Shown here one piece after another: positions 24,469-32,081 of a stretch of DNA of 33,908 nt; positions within the stretch are counted from its first letter, which is position 1; the number at the start of each line of letters is the position of its first letter. The position numbers and the translations under genes were made by a program. The stretch lies in assembly GCA_947307175.1 (NCBI GenBank), contig CAMZIK010000021.1, positions 1 through 33,908 on the forward strand, written 5' to 3'. The stretch is from an uncultured Clostridia bacterium. Its GTDB lineage: Bacteria > Bacillota > Clostridia > Oscillospirales > Ruminococcaceae. The notes below the pieces were generated by a model that did not search any database, had not been told where the DNA came from, and saw nothing but the letters and a program-made list of their open reading frames with translations.

Positions 24469-26735
24469 ACGTTGATGTTATCCTTAAAGAAATGACTCTT
24501 GAAGAAAAAGCATCTCTTTGCTCAGGAAACGATGCGTGGCACACAACGCCCGTCGAAAGATTTGATATACCTGAAATAATGGTCTCTGACGGTCCTCACG
24601 GAGTCAGAAAAATCAAAGACGAAACAGCACTTATGAATCAGGCTATAGAAGCTGTCTGCTTCCCTTCCGCCTGTGCTACTGCATGCTCTTTTGACAGAGA
24701 ATTGCTTTCGAGCATGGGAAAAGCTCTCGGGCAGACCTGCAAGGCTGAAAAAGTCGCCGTTTTGCTCGGACCCGGCTGTAATATAAAGCGTTCTCCGCTT
24801 TGCGGAAGAAACTTCGAGTATTTTTCAGAAGATCCTTATCTTGCATCACAAATCGCTTCTGCGCATATCAAAGGTGTTCAGAGCATGGGTGTCGGCACTT
24901 CACTGAAACACTTTGCATGCAATAACCAGGAAACAAGAAGAATGACCTGTTCGGCAAATATGAACGAAAGAACATTCTTTGAGATATATGCGGCTGCCTT
25001 TGAGGGAGCTGTAAAAGATGCAAAGCCTTACACGATCATGTGTTCGTACAACAGGATAAACAATGTTTACTCATCAGAAAACAAGTTTCTGCTTACAGAT
25101 GTTCTTCGTGAAAAATGGGGCTTTGAAGGTCTTGTGATGAGTGACTGGGGCGCTGTCAACGACAGACCTGAAGGGATCAGAGCTGGACTAGACCTTGAGA
25201 TGCCGTCAAGTCACGGTGTAAATGACGCAAAAATCGTTGAGAGCGTTAAAAACGGAACTCTTGATGAGGCGCTTGTTGACAAAGCCGCAAGAAATGTTCT
25301 TGAGCTTGTAAACAAAACAGAACACATTTCTGCCGGCAACGAAACATGGGATAAGGAAAATCAGCACCAGCTCGCAAGAAAAATCTCAAGCGAGTGTGCA
25401 GTGCTTTTAAAGAATGACAGCTCTCTTTTACCGCTTGACAATTCAAAAAAGATCGCATTTATCGGCGATTTTGCCCAGGCTCCACGTTATCAGGGCGGAG
25501 GAAGCTCACACATAAACTCATTTAAAGTGACAAGCGCTATTGATGCTGTAAAGGAATTCTGCGAGGTCGAGTTTGCCAAAGGCTATGACAGCAGCACAGA
25601 CAAAGTCGATGAAGAACTGATTGCTGAGGCTGTGAAGTGTGCAGAAAGGAACGAGATCGTCATTATCTTTGCAGGGCTGACAGACATTTATGAATCCGAA
25701 GGATATGACAGAAAGCATATGAGAATGCCTGACAATCAGCTCGTTCTTATAGACAGGATCTGTGAGTTATGCAATAATGTCGCAGTTGTGCTGCATAATG
25801 GCTCTCCTGTTGAAATGCCTTTTGAGAGCAAGGTAAAAAGTATACTTGAAATGTATCTCGGCGGTCAGGCGGTCGGCGGTGCGACCTGTGATATTCTTTT
25901 CGGAAAGGTGAACCCAAGCGGAAAGCTTGCAGAGACTTTCCCTGTAAAGCTTTCAGACAACCCTTCATATCTGAGTTTTCCAGGCGAACAGGACGATGTT
26001 CAGTACAGAGAGGGTATTTTTGTAGGATACAGGTATTATGATCATAAAGAGCTGAAACCGCTGTTCCCATTCGGGCACGGGCTTTCATATACAACTTTTG
26101 AATACTCTGACCTGAAGCTTTCGTCTAGTGCCATAAATGCTGATGATGAACTGACTGTTTCGGTAGTTGTTAAAAACACAGGAAAAGTCGATGGAAAAGA
26201 AGTTATTCAGCTTTATGTATCGGATAAAGAATCAAGTGTCATCAGACCTGTAAGAGAACTGAAAGGCTTCGAGAAAGTCTCCCTGAAAGCCGGAGAAAGC
26301 AAAAAGGTAATGTTCAAACTCAACAGACGTGCTTTTGCTTTTTATAGTGAAGCTGCTCATGACTGGATAGTTGAAGAAGGCGATTTTATTATTTCTGTCG
26401 GATCTTCATCCAGAGATATAAGGCTGTCTGATGAGGTGTTTGTTTCATCAGATGATATTATTCCCGTGAAGTTCACTGTAAACAGTCCGTTCGGAGATAT
26501 AGAAGCTAATCCGCACAGCAAAAAGATCTTTGGTAATCTCTTTGAAGAGATACGCAGAGATATGAAACAAGCTCAGCCGGAAGAGAGTATGGGCACAGCT
26601 ACTGCGTTGATGACCGATGCTATGCTCAGAGAAATGCCGATAAGAGCAATACTGAGCTTTTCGGGCGAAGAAATGATGACTTACGATCAACTCTCGCAAA
26701 TGATAGAAAAGCTTAATCAGGAAAACGATCAATAG
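24465..26735 (+). CDS. Glycoside hydrolase family 3 beta-glucosidase
   Basis: A 756-residue GH3 enzyme. The TIM-barrel domain (about 1-290) carries SDGPHGVR, LGPGCNIKRSPLCGRNFEYFSEDP, KHFACNNQE and the nucleophile Asp227 in VMSDWGA. The alpha/beta sandwich (about 310-540) includes the GGGSSHIN loop and GYDRKHMRMPDNQL, where the acid/base Glu (E in YESEGYDR) is expected. A fibronectin III-like domain (about 585-670, ending in VSVGSSSRD) follows, and about 85 residues more form a helical tail. There is no signal peptide, so it acts inside the cell, probably on cellobiose or other beta-glucosides taken up by a transporter. Activity on other sugars cannot be ruled out. AGAAGG precedes ATG 24465. 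Confidence 0.93.
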   Translation: MNVDVILKEMTLEEKASLCSGNDAWHTTPVERFDIPEIMVSDGPHGVRKIKDETALMNQAIEAVCFPSACATACSFDRELLSSMGKALGQTCKAEKVAVLLGPGCNIKRSPLCGRNFEYFSEDPYLASQIASAHIKGVQSMGVGTSLKHFACNNQETRRMTCSANMNERTFFEIYAAAFEGAVKDAKPYTIMCSYNRINNVYSSENKFLLTDVLREKWGFEGLVMSDWGAVNDRPEGIRAGLDLEMPSSHGVNDAKIVESVKNGTLDEALVDKAARNVLELVNKTEHISAGNETWDKENQHQLARKISSECAVLLKNDSSLLPLDNSKKIAFIGDFAQAPRYQGGGSSHINSFKVTSAIDAVKEFCEVEFAKGYDSSTDKVDEELIAEAVKCAERNEIVIIFAGLTDIYESEGYDRKHMRMPDNQLVLIDRICELCNNVAVVLHNGSPVEMPFESKVKSILEMYLGGQAVGGATCDILFGKVNPSGKLAETFPVKLSDNPSYLSFPGEQDDVQYREGIFVGYRYYDHKELKPLFPFGHGLSYTTFEYSDLKLSSSAINADDELTVSVVVKNTGKVDGKEVIQLYVSDKESSVIRPVRELKGFEKVSLKAGESKKVMFKLNRRAFAFYSEAAHDWIVEEGDFIISVGSSSRDIRLSDEVFVSSDDIIPVKFTVNSPFGDIEANPHSKKIFGNLFEEIRRDMKQAQPEESMGTATALMTDAMLREMPIRAILSFSGEEMMTYDQLSQMIEKLNQENDQ

Positions 26736-26751
26736 ATCAGGAGAATGAAAA

Positions 26752-27546
26752 ATGGCTGACAAATCTAAAAAGACTGCCTTTGCAAAGTATGCAGTTGCAG
26801 CTGTTGCCGCACTTTTGATAATCGGCGTAACAGTCACGACTATTATGATCAAAGCAAAACGAAAAGATGTAGTTGTGATAGAATCAAACAGCAAAAGCAC
26901 CGAGGAAAGCGAAAGCACATCGGAAAGCATCCGATCTGAAACAAAGAAGACAAAAGAAAAGTCTGACAGCAACAAAAAGAATGACACCTCCGAAACAAAA
27001 GCTGAGACGCAAAAGACAATTACAGAGACTTCGATAAGCTTCCCTGTCGATGTCAATAAAGTAACTCTTGCTCAGCTTTGTGCCATAGAAGGGATCGGAG
27101 GATCAACTGCTAAAAGAATTCTTGATTACAGAGATAAAGTCGGCATAATAAGATCTATGCGCCAGCTTCTAAATGTAGACGGTATAGGTGAAAAAACATT
27201 GGCTAAGCTTGAACAGTATCTGTATGTCAGCGAAAATGATAAAGCAGATACACAGACTACAACAGCAACTAAGAAAACAAACAAGACAACATCAAAGTCC
27301 TCTGCGAAAACTTCTGCAAAAACGAGCAAAACAACTGCTGCTCCAAAAGAACCAAAAGAGGTCAATGTTAATAAGGCTGATGCACAAGAGATAGCCGAAG
27401 CCCTTCTTATATCACTTGAAAATGCACAGAAGATCGTTGAAGTGCGTGAAAAGATCGGAGGCTTCAAGGCAAAGCCGGAGATACTTCTGAGCAAAGCTAT
27501 AAGTGAAGATGAATACCTCAGACTTGAAAAGTATATCATAATTTAA
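26752..27546 (+). CDS. ComEA-like helix-hairpin-helix membrane protein
   Basis: A 264-residue protein. Residues about 10-34 are one transmembrane helix (AVAALLIIGVTVTTIMI) with a short basic cytosolic start. A Ser/Thr/Lys/Glu-rich linker follows (about 40-92), then a helix-hairpin-helix domain typical of ComEA: VDVNKVTLAQLCAIEGIGGSTAKRILDYRD and VDGIGEKTLAKL. A second low-complexity linker (Thr/Lys/Ala, about 162-200) leads to a second copy, VNVNKADAQEIAEALL to YIII, which lacks the GIG hairpin. ComEA binds double-stranded DNA outside the membrane during natural transformation. comEC is not nearby, so competence cannot be claimed. AGGAG precedes the start; 16 bases follow the glucosidase. Confidence 0.85.
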   Translation: MADKSKKTAFAKYAVAAVAALLIIGVTVTTIMIKAKRKDVVVIESNSKSTEESESTSESIRSETKKTKEKSDSNKKNDTSETKAETQKTITETSISFPVDVNKVTLAQLCAIEGIGGSTAKRILDYRDKVGIIRSMRQLLNVDGIGEKTLAKLEQYLYVSENDKADTQTTTATKKTNKTTSKSSAKTSAKTSKTTAAPKEPKEVNVNKADAQEIAEALLISLENAQKIVEVREKIGGFKAKPEILLSKAISEDEYLRLEKYIII

Positions 27547-27555
27547 TAAAACAGG

Positions 27556-27584
27556 TTGCAAAACAATCTGATAAGTGATATAAT
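27556..27584 (+). promoter_or_regulatory. Sigma-A promoter of the 27619-30037 gene set
   Basis: TTGCAA (27556-27561), exactly 17 bases, perfect TATAAT (27579-27584) with an upstream TG. It starts ten bases after the ComEA-like gene's stop, and is followed by the RBS and start at 27619. Confidence 0.8.
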
Positions 27585-27618
27585 GATTCAGGAACATTTT
27601 TTGAAAAGAGGAAAAGGT

Positions 27619-27933
27619 ATGAAAAAAGTTGCATTCAAAGTTGATACTAATGCGGAAAAAGCTGTCATAGTTACGGCTTTATCAGCTATACTTGCAATTA
27701 TTTTTGACCAGAAAAAAAAGAAACCCGAAAAGCGTAAGAACTTTATCCAGCGTACAAAAAAGCATTATAAGCTGGTAGATAAGCTCATAACAAAAACGAT
27801 CGGCAAGGATGTTGCGGCTAACGAGGCCAAAAGACGTGAAAACCAGGGGATCAAATCGCCCAAGCTGAGAAAGCTGACGATCGAACCGTCTATACCTTTT
27901 GATCTTGAGCTTGAGGAGAATAAGAATGACTAA
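27619..27933 (+). CDS. Unknown basic small protein with an N-terminal hydrophobic segment (104 aa)
   Basis: I do not recognise the family. Residues about 11-29 are hydrophobic (KAVIVTALSAILAIIFD), followed by a basic run (QKKKKPEKRKNF) and a helical, charged middle (KHYKLVDKLITKTIGKDV...), ending in an acidic tail (LELEENKND). The start ATG 27619 has AGAGG upstream; the frame open from 27556 lies across the promoter and is not the start. The stop overlaps the next start by eight bases. The basic stretch after the hydrophobic segment suggests it stays on the inner face of the membrane (positive-inside rule), which is inference. Confidence 0.75.
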   Translation: MKKVAFKVDTNAEKAVIVTALSAILAIIFDQKKKKPEKRKNFIQRTKKHYKLVDKLITKTIGKDVAANEAKRRENQGIKSPKLRKLTIEPSIPFDLELEENKND

Positions 27934-28237
27934 GTATCTTACACGCTACAAGGAGTATATTCTCAAATGCCTTGCCGACGACAACTGCGATTTCAAGCAG
28001 CTGCTTGACTATCATCGCAATAAAATTGCATTCTTTGCACATGAAAGACTCGTGCATCTGCTTGTAATGATACTTTTTGCTGTCTGCACGGTAATTACGA
28101 TACTTGCAATCGTGATATGGGAAACGCTGGCTCTTATCCCGCTTGCAGTGCTTCTGCTGGTGCTTCTTGTGCCTTATATCAAGCATTACTATTTCCTTGA
28201 AAACTCTGTCCAGACACTCTATAAATACTACGATTAG
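27926..28237 (+). CDS. Unknown small membrane protein with two hydrophobic helices (103 aa)
   Basis: Not recognised. An N-terminal cytosolic helical part (YLTRYKEYILKCLADDNCDFKQLLDYHRNKIAFF) of about 45 residues precedes two hydrophobic helices (HLLVMILFAVCTVITILAIVIW and LALIPLAVLLLVLLVPYI) joined by a tight turn, and a short C-terminal tail. GGAG lies before ATG 27926, inside the preceding gene, with an eight-base overlap. Co-translation with 27619-27933 suggests that the two proteins work as a pair or complex. Confidence 0.75.
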   Translation: MTKYLTRYKEYILKCLADDNCDFKQLLDYHRNKIAFFAHERLVHLLVMILFAVCTVITILAIVIWETLALIPLAVLLLVLLVPYIKHYYFLENSVQTLYKYYD

Positions 28238-28280
28238 ATGTACGAAAAGGTCTATGGGATAACACAAGAGGAAAAATAAT

Positions 28281-28871
28281 ATGGCATACAAAACGTACAC
28301 CAAGCAGGTATGGAAAGGCAGCGTACTTACATCACCTGTTCCGCCTACACTTGTCACCTGTGAAGCTGACGGCGTTAAAAACATCTTTACTGTTGCGTGG
28401 ACAGGAGTGCTGTGTACTCAGCCTCCGGTGACTTATATTTCAGTCAGACCTGAAAGGTATTCTTATGATATAATTTCAAAAAGCAAAGAATTTGTTATTA
28501 ACCTTGCTACAAAGGAGCTTACAAAAGCTGTGGATCTCTGCGGAGTGAGATCAGGCAGAAAAATGGATAAGTTTGCTCATCTGGGACTTACCTGCGAAAA
28601 GGCAAACAAAGTAAACGCTCCGATACTTGTACAATCCCCTCTCAATCTGGAATGTAAGGTAAGACAAATCGTTAAACTCGGAACTCACGATATGTTCATA
28701 GCTGATATTGTCGCTGTTGACGTTGCAAATGAACTTGTCGATGATAAAGGCAGACTTGCACTTGAAAACGCCGGCCTGCTCGCATATTCCCACGGAGAAT
28801 ATTATGAACTCGGCAAAAAGCTCGGTTCGTTCGGATTCTCGGTGAGAAAGAAAAAGAAAAAATCAAAATAA
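28281..28871 (+). CDS. Flavin reductase-like FMN-binding protein
   Basis: A 196-residue cytosolic protein of the flavin reductase-like (DIM6/NTAB) family. The FMN-binding split barrel is seen in PVPPTLVTCEADGVKNIFTVAWTGVLCTQPPVTYISVRPERYSYDII, FVINLATKEL and LNLECKVRQIVKLGTHDMFIADIVAV; a basic tail (RKKKKKSK) ends it. Members bind FMN and often act in reductase pairs or as flavoredoxins. It may supply reduced flavin, but its partner is unknown. GAGG lies upstream of ATG 28281. Confidence 0.88.
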   Translation: MAYKTYTKQVWKGSVLTSPVPPTLVTCEADGVKNIFTVAWTGVLCTQPPVTYISVRPERYSYDIISKSKEFVINLATKELTKAVDLCGVRSGRKMDKFAHLGLTCEKANKVNAPILVQSPLNLECKVRQIVKLGTHDMFIADIVAVDVANELVDDKGRLALENAGLLAYSHGEYYELGKKLGSFGFSVRKKKKKSK

Positions 28872-28888
28872 AAGAGGAATCGGTATCT

Positions 28889-30037
28889 ATGAAAAAAGCT
28901 TTAGCCATTGCGTGCGCTGCAGCTGTATGCTGCAAACTTGGAACAAAGAAGTGTTATGCATGGGGAGGTGTTACACACAGAGACATACTCAACAAATCCC
29001 TCGCACTTCTTGATAAAGAAAAAAAGCAAAAGATCTCAGCATTCTTTAAAAACTACCACAAACAGCTTGAAGAAGGATGCACGGCTCCGGATTCCGGAGA
29101 GGATATAGACTGCGGTGCTGGAATGCATTACTATTCCTGTACTAACCCACGAGGAAAAGAACTCCGTCAGACAAACGGATATTATAAGGACAGGCTCGGA
29201 AAATTTCTTCCTAGTGCAAGAACACTTATGGAACAGAATTATACCTCAGCTGTATCATTATATAGAGCAGGCAAAAAAGAAGATGCTATGACTTGCTTTG
29301 GAAGAGCAGCGCATTTCGTTTCAGATATGGGATGCCCTGTTCATGTCTCAAATATCAGATGTATAGACAGAAAAGGCAATATCCATTATTCTTTTGAAAA
29401 GCACGCTAAAACTACCTGCTCGGTATACTCTGCCGAAACCTTTGACCGCAGGCTCTCAAAATACTACGAAAAGGATACTTTTGAGGAAGCGCTCAATAAG
29501 CTTGTCCATTTTTCTTCAAAGTATGTCAAGATGGTCAGATCCCTTGACCCTCTGCAGTATGATGATATTGAAAGCAAGACCCTTATCCATACACAGCAGA
29601 ATGTAACGGCACTTATGGTTCGCTTTTATAATGACTGCACATCTGAAAGCAGCAATTATATCCCCGATAATAAGCCATGCTCAATAAAAAATGCTGTCAG
29701 CGGTCTATCCCTGACGATAACGAACAAAGGGCTGACACTTGAGGAGCTTAACAAGGATCTTGAACAGAAATTCAGGATAAGCTGGAATTCCGATGGCAGC
29801 TTCTGCCTTAAAACAGCAGACGGCAATCTCGTTTCAAAGAATCTTAACGGCTATGTCAAGCCGGATTCAGAGCATGAGCCTGCAAAATTCAGGGCTATAA
29901 GCATGGGTAAAAGACAGTTTATTATTACCGTAGGTTCAAAGGAATTCAAAAAAGTACTTAACTGCTCAAGCAGCGGTAAGCTTGAAATAAAGAAATTCAA
30001 TCCAAAGAGCCATTTAAAGATCTGGGTCATAAACTGA
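28889..30037 (+). CDS. Secreted zinc-dependent phospholipase C
   Basis: A 382-residue secreted enzyme of the zinc-dependent phospholipase C family (B. cereus PC-PLC, C. perfringens alpha-toxin N-domain). A signal peptide (about residues 1-24, ending CYA) would leave Trp25 as the new N-terminus, and in the family this Trp is itself a zinc ligand. The other ligands fit in order: His30, Asp68, His80, His142, Asp146, His152, His166 and Glu170. The spacings 68/80, 142/146/152 and 166/170 equal those of alpha-toxin. The C-terminal 120 residues are not the PLAT/C2-like domain of alpha-toxin; they look like a beta-rich binding domain (GLSLTITNKG, SFCLKTADGNLVS, FIITVGSKE). It probably hydrolyses phospholipids outside the cell. 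Last gene before a terminator. Confidence 0.87.
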   Translation: MKKALAIACAAAVCCKLGTKKCYAWGGVTHRDILNKSLALLDKEKKQKISAFFKNYHKQLEEGCTAPDSGEDIDCGAGMHYYSCTNPRGKELRQTNGYYKDRLGKFLPSARTLMEQNYTSAVSLYRAGKKEDAMTCFGRAAHFVSDMGCPVHVSNIRCIDRKGNIHYSFEKHAKTTCSVYSAETFDRRLSKYYEKDTFEEALNKLVHFSSKYVKMVRSLDPLQYDDIESKTLIHTQQNVTALMVRFYNDCTSESSNYIPDNKPCSIKNAVSGLSLTITNKGLTLEELNKDLEQKFRISWNSDGSFCLKTADGNLVSKNLNGYVKPDSEHEPAKFRAISMGKRQFIITVGSKEFKKVLNCSSSGKLEIKKFNPKSHLKIWVIN

Positions 30038-30053
30038 TTGCATAGAATAAAAC

Positions 30054-30089
30054 AAAAACACGCTGACAATCAACTGCCAACGTGTTTTT
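30054..30089. terminator. Bidirectional terminator between phospholipase C and zinc-ribbon gene
   Basis: AAAAACACG (30054-30062) pairs with CGTGTTTTT (30081-30089). On the minus strand the inner part also pairs with two G-U bonds into a longer stem (CACGTTGGCA with TGTCAGCGTG). T runs flank both sides, so it serves both converging genes. Confidence 0.85.
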
Positions 30090-30090
30090 T

Positions 30091-30600
30091 TTACTTTCTG
30101 AAACGGAAATTCCCAAGCACAGGAAGCTCTTTAGCTTTACCGTTCACCGCATTGACTATTCCGCAGATCGAAAGAGCGACCCAAACGATACTGATAAGTC
30201 CGCAGAAAGCAAGGATTATAGGACCTGCAACAGGGACTTTTCCGATCGTAACACCAAGAACGGTCATTATCAACGAATAGAAGACCTCAAAGATAAAGAG
30301 CGTCAAACCTTGGTTTGCGTGGAATCTTGCAAATTTGGATTCGGGCGCAGCGAAGATCGGGATAAACACCAGAATGTTTATGTAAGCAAGCACGCCCATG
30401 ACTTTGTTCTGCTCAACATCTTGTGCATCCATCTGACTTGAATAATCAGCTGTGTTATTCAAGTTGTTCATAAAATCATTGACAGCCTGCTGCGTTGTGT
30501 TTGTCTGGTTGTTTTTCTGATCTCCGAGCGGCGCTCCGCACTTAGGACAGCTTTGACTGTTGTTTGAAACATTTTCTCCGCATACGGGACAAAAAGCCAT
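30091..30600 (-). CDS. Zinc-ribbon protein with a hydrophobic multi-helix C-terminus
   Basis: A 169-residue membrane protein. Residues 4-21 are a zinc ribbon, CPVC...CPKC, followed by an Asn/Gln-rich linker (about 30-65). The rest holds about three to four hydrophobic helices (GVLAYINILVFIPIF, LFIFEVFYSLIMTVLGVTIG, PVAGPIILAFCGLISIVWVALSICGIV), similar to DUF4870-type or zinc-ribbon membrane proteins that are common in Firmicutes. The function is unknown. AAAGGGG lies before ATG 30600. It follows gatB by 33 bases and may be its last co-transcribed gene. Confidence 0.82.
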   Translation of the reverse strand: MAFCPVCGENVSNNSQSCPKCGAPLGDQKNNQTNTTQQAVNDFMNNLNNTADYSSQMDAQDVEQNKVMGVLAYINILVFIPIFAAPESKFARFHANQGLTLFIFEVFYSLIMTVLGVTIGKVPVAGPIILAFCGLISIVWVALSICGIVNAVNGKAKELPVLGNFRFRK

Positions 30601-30633
30601 TTATATCACCCCTTTCGGTTAATTCTTATATAA

Positions 30634-32067
30634 CTATCCCAGTTTTGAAAGAATGATCTCTTTCATTATGACCGGGTCAGCTTTCCCTTTCGATAGTTTC
30701 ATGCCATGCCCTACAAGGAATCCGAGAGCATTTGTTTTTCCTTTTTTATAATCACTGACAGACTTCTGATTTTCGGTCAGTACCTGTTCAGCTATGCTTT
30801 CAAGAACTGATCTGTCTGATACTTTAGCAAGTCCAAGACTTTCAATAATACTTTTTACCGACTGTTCTTTTTCAAGAAGCATCTCAAAGACCTTTTTTGC
30901 AGCTGAAACAGAGATAATTTCATCAGAAACAGCACCTATCAGGTCATTAAATGAATCTGCTGTGAGCTTTACATCTGAGAAGCTTTTCTGTTTAGCATTT
31001 AGGTATTTTGCAAGCTCCCCCATTATCCAGCTGCAATAGCTTTTTGCAGGGAACTTTCCTGTTGAAATACAGGCATCAAAGAATGCAGCAAGCTCAGGAT
31101 CATCTGATATATACTCTGCTTCCCTGTATCTTATTTCAAGATCTCTTACATAACGGATCAGCTTGATATTCGGAAGTTCAGGAACAGTATCAGCAAGTTC
31201 TTTCAAATGCTGATCGCTGATTTTGATCGGCGGTATATCCGGCTCAGGAAAATAGCGGTAATCATCAGCATTTTCCTTCGTCCGCATCAGAAAGCTCTCA
31301 CCTTTTATATCGTCCCAGCGTCTTGTCTGCTGTGAGATTATTTCTCCGGCTTCAAGCAGTTTGGTCTGCCTGCCGACTTCATAGTCTATTGCTCTCTGAA
31401 CAGCTGAAAAGCTGTTGACATTCTTCATTTCACAGCGTGTACCAAAAGGTTCGCCTTCCCTGTTGAGGGAAACATTCACATCGCAGCGGATAGAACCCTC
31501 CTGCATTTTGCAGTCACATATATCAAGATACCTGAGTATAGACTTTATCGTTTTCAGATAGGCATAAGCCTCTCCAGAAGATGTAAGGTCGGGCTGAGAA
31601 ACTATCTCGATCAGCGGAACTCCGTAGCGGTTAAGATCAACATAGGAAACATCTTCACCGTTTTCACTGTGCATCAATTTCCCTGCATCTTCCTCGATAT
31701 GTATGCGGTCGATTCGGACTCTCCTGACCTTTCCGTCGTACCAGAAGTCAACAAACCCGTTTACACAAAGAGGAACAAATGACTGCGAGATCTGATAGGC
31801 TTTCGGAAGATCCGGATAGAAATAGTTTTTCCTGTCAAGTCTTGAAACACTATTGATCTTGCAGTTCAGCGCAAATCCCATTCTGACAGCATAGTCAACA
31901 ACAGAACTGTTGAGAACAGGAAGTGTACCTGGAAGCCCAAGACAAACAGGACAAACATTACTGTTAGGCTTTCCTCCGAATTCATTCTTGCACTCGCAGA
32001 AGATCTTTGATTTGGTATTAAGTTCAGCATGGGTCTCAAGTCCGATAACAGTATGAAACTCAGACAT
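30634..32067 (-). CDS. gatB: Aspartyl/glutamyl-tRNA amidotransferase subunit B
   Basis: A 477-residue GatB subunit that binds mischarged Glu-tRNAGln or Asp-tRNAAsn, phosphorylates the acyl group and uses ammonia from GatA. Signatures: VIGLETHAELNTKSKIFCEC, a zinc site with CPVCLGLPG, RKNYFYPDLPKAYQISQ, and IHIEEDAGKLMH; the tRNA-binding YqeY-like helical domain ends in LVGHGMKLSKGKADP. GGAGG precedes ATG 32067, 14 bases after gatA. The organism therefore likely lacks a GlnRS and/or AsnRS. Confidence 0.97.
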   Translation of the reverse strand: MSEFHTVIGLETHAELNTKSKIFCECKNEFGGKPNSNVCPVCLGLPGTLPVLNSSVVDYAVRMGFALNCKINSVSRLDRKNYFYPDLPKAYQISQSFVPLCVNGFVDFWYDGKVRRVRIDRIHIEEDAGKLMHSENGEDVSYVDLNRYGVPLIEIVSQPDLTSSGEAYAYLKTIKSILRYLDICDCKMQEGSIRCDVNVSLNREGEPFGTRCEMKNVNSFSAVQRAIDYEVGRQTKLLEAGEIISQQTRRWDDIKGESFLMRTKENADDYRYFPEPDIPPIKISDQHLKELADTVPELPNIKLIRYVRDLEIRYREAEYISDDPELAAFFDACISTGKFPAKSYCSWIMGELAKYLNAKQKSFSDVKLTADSFNDLIGAVSDEIISVSAAKKVFEMLLEKEQSVKSIIESLGLAKVSDRSVLESIAEQVLTENQKSVSDYKKGKTNALGFLVGHGMKLSKGKADPVIMKEIILSKLG

Positions 32068-32081
32068 TTCCTATCCTCCGA

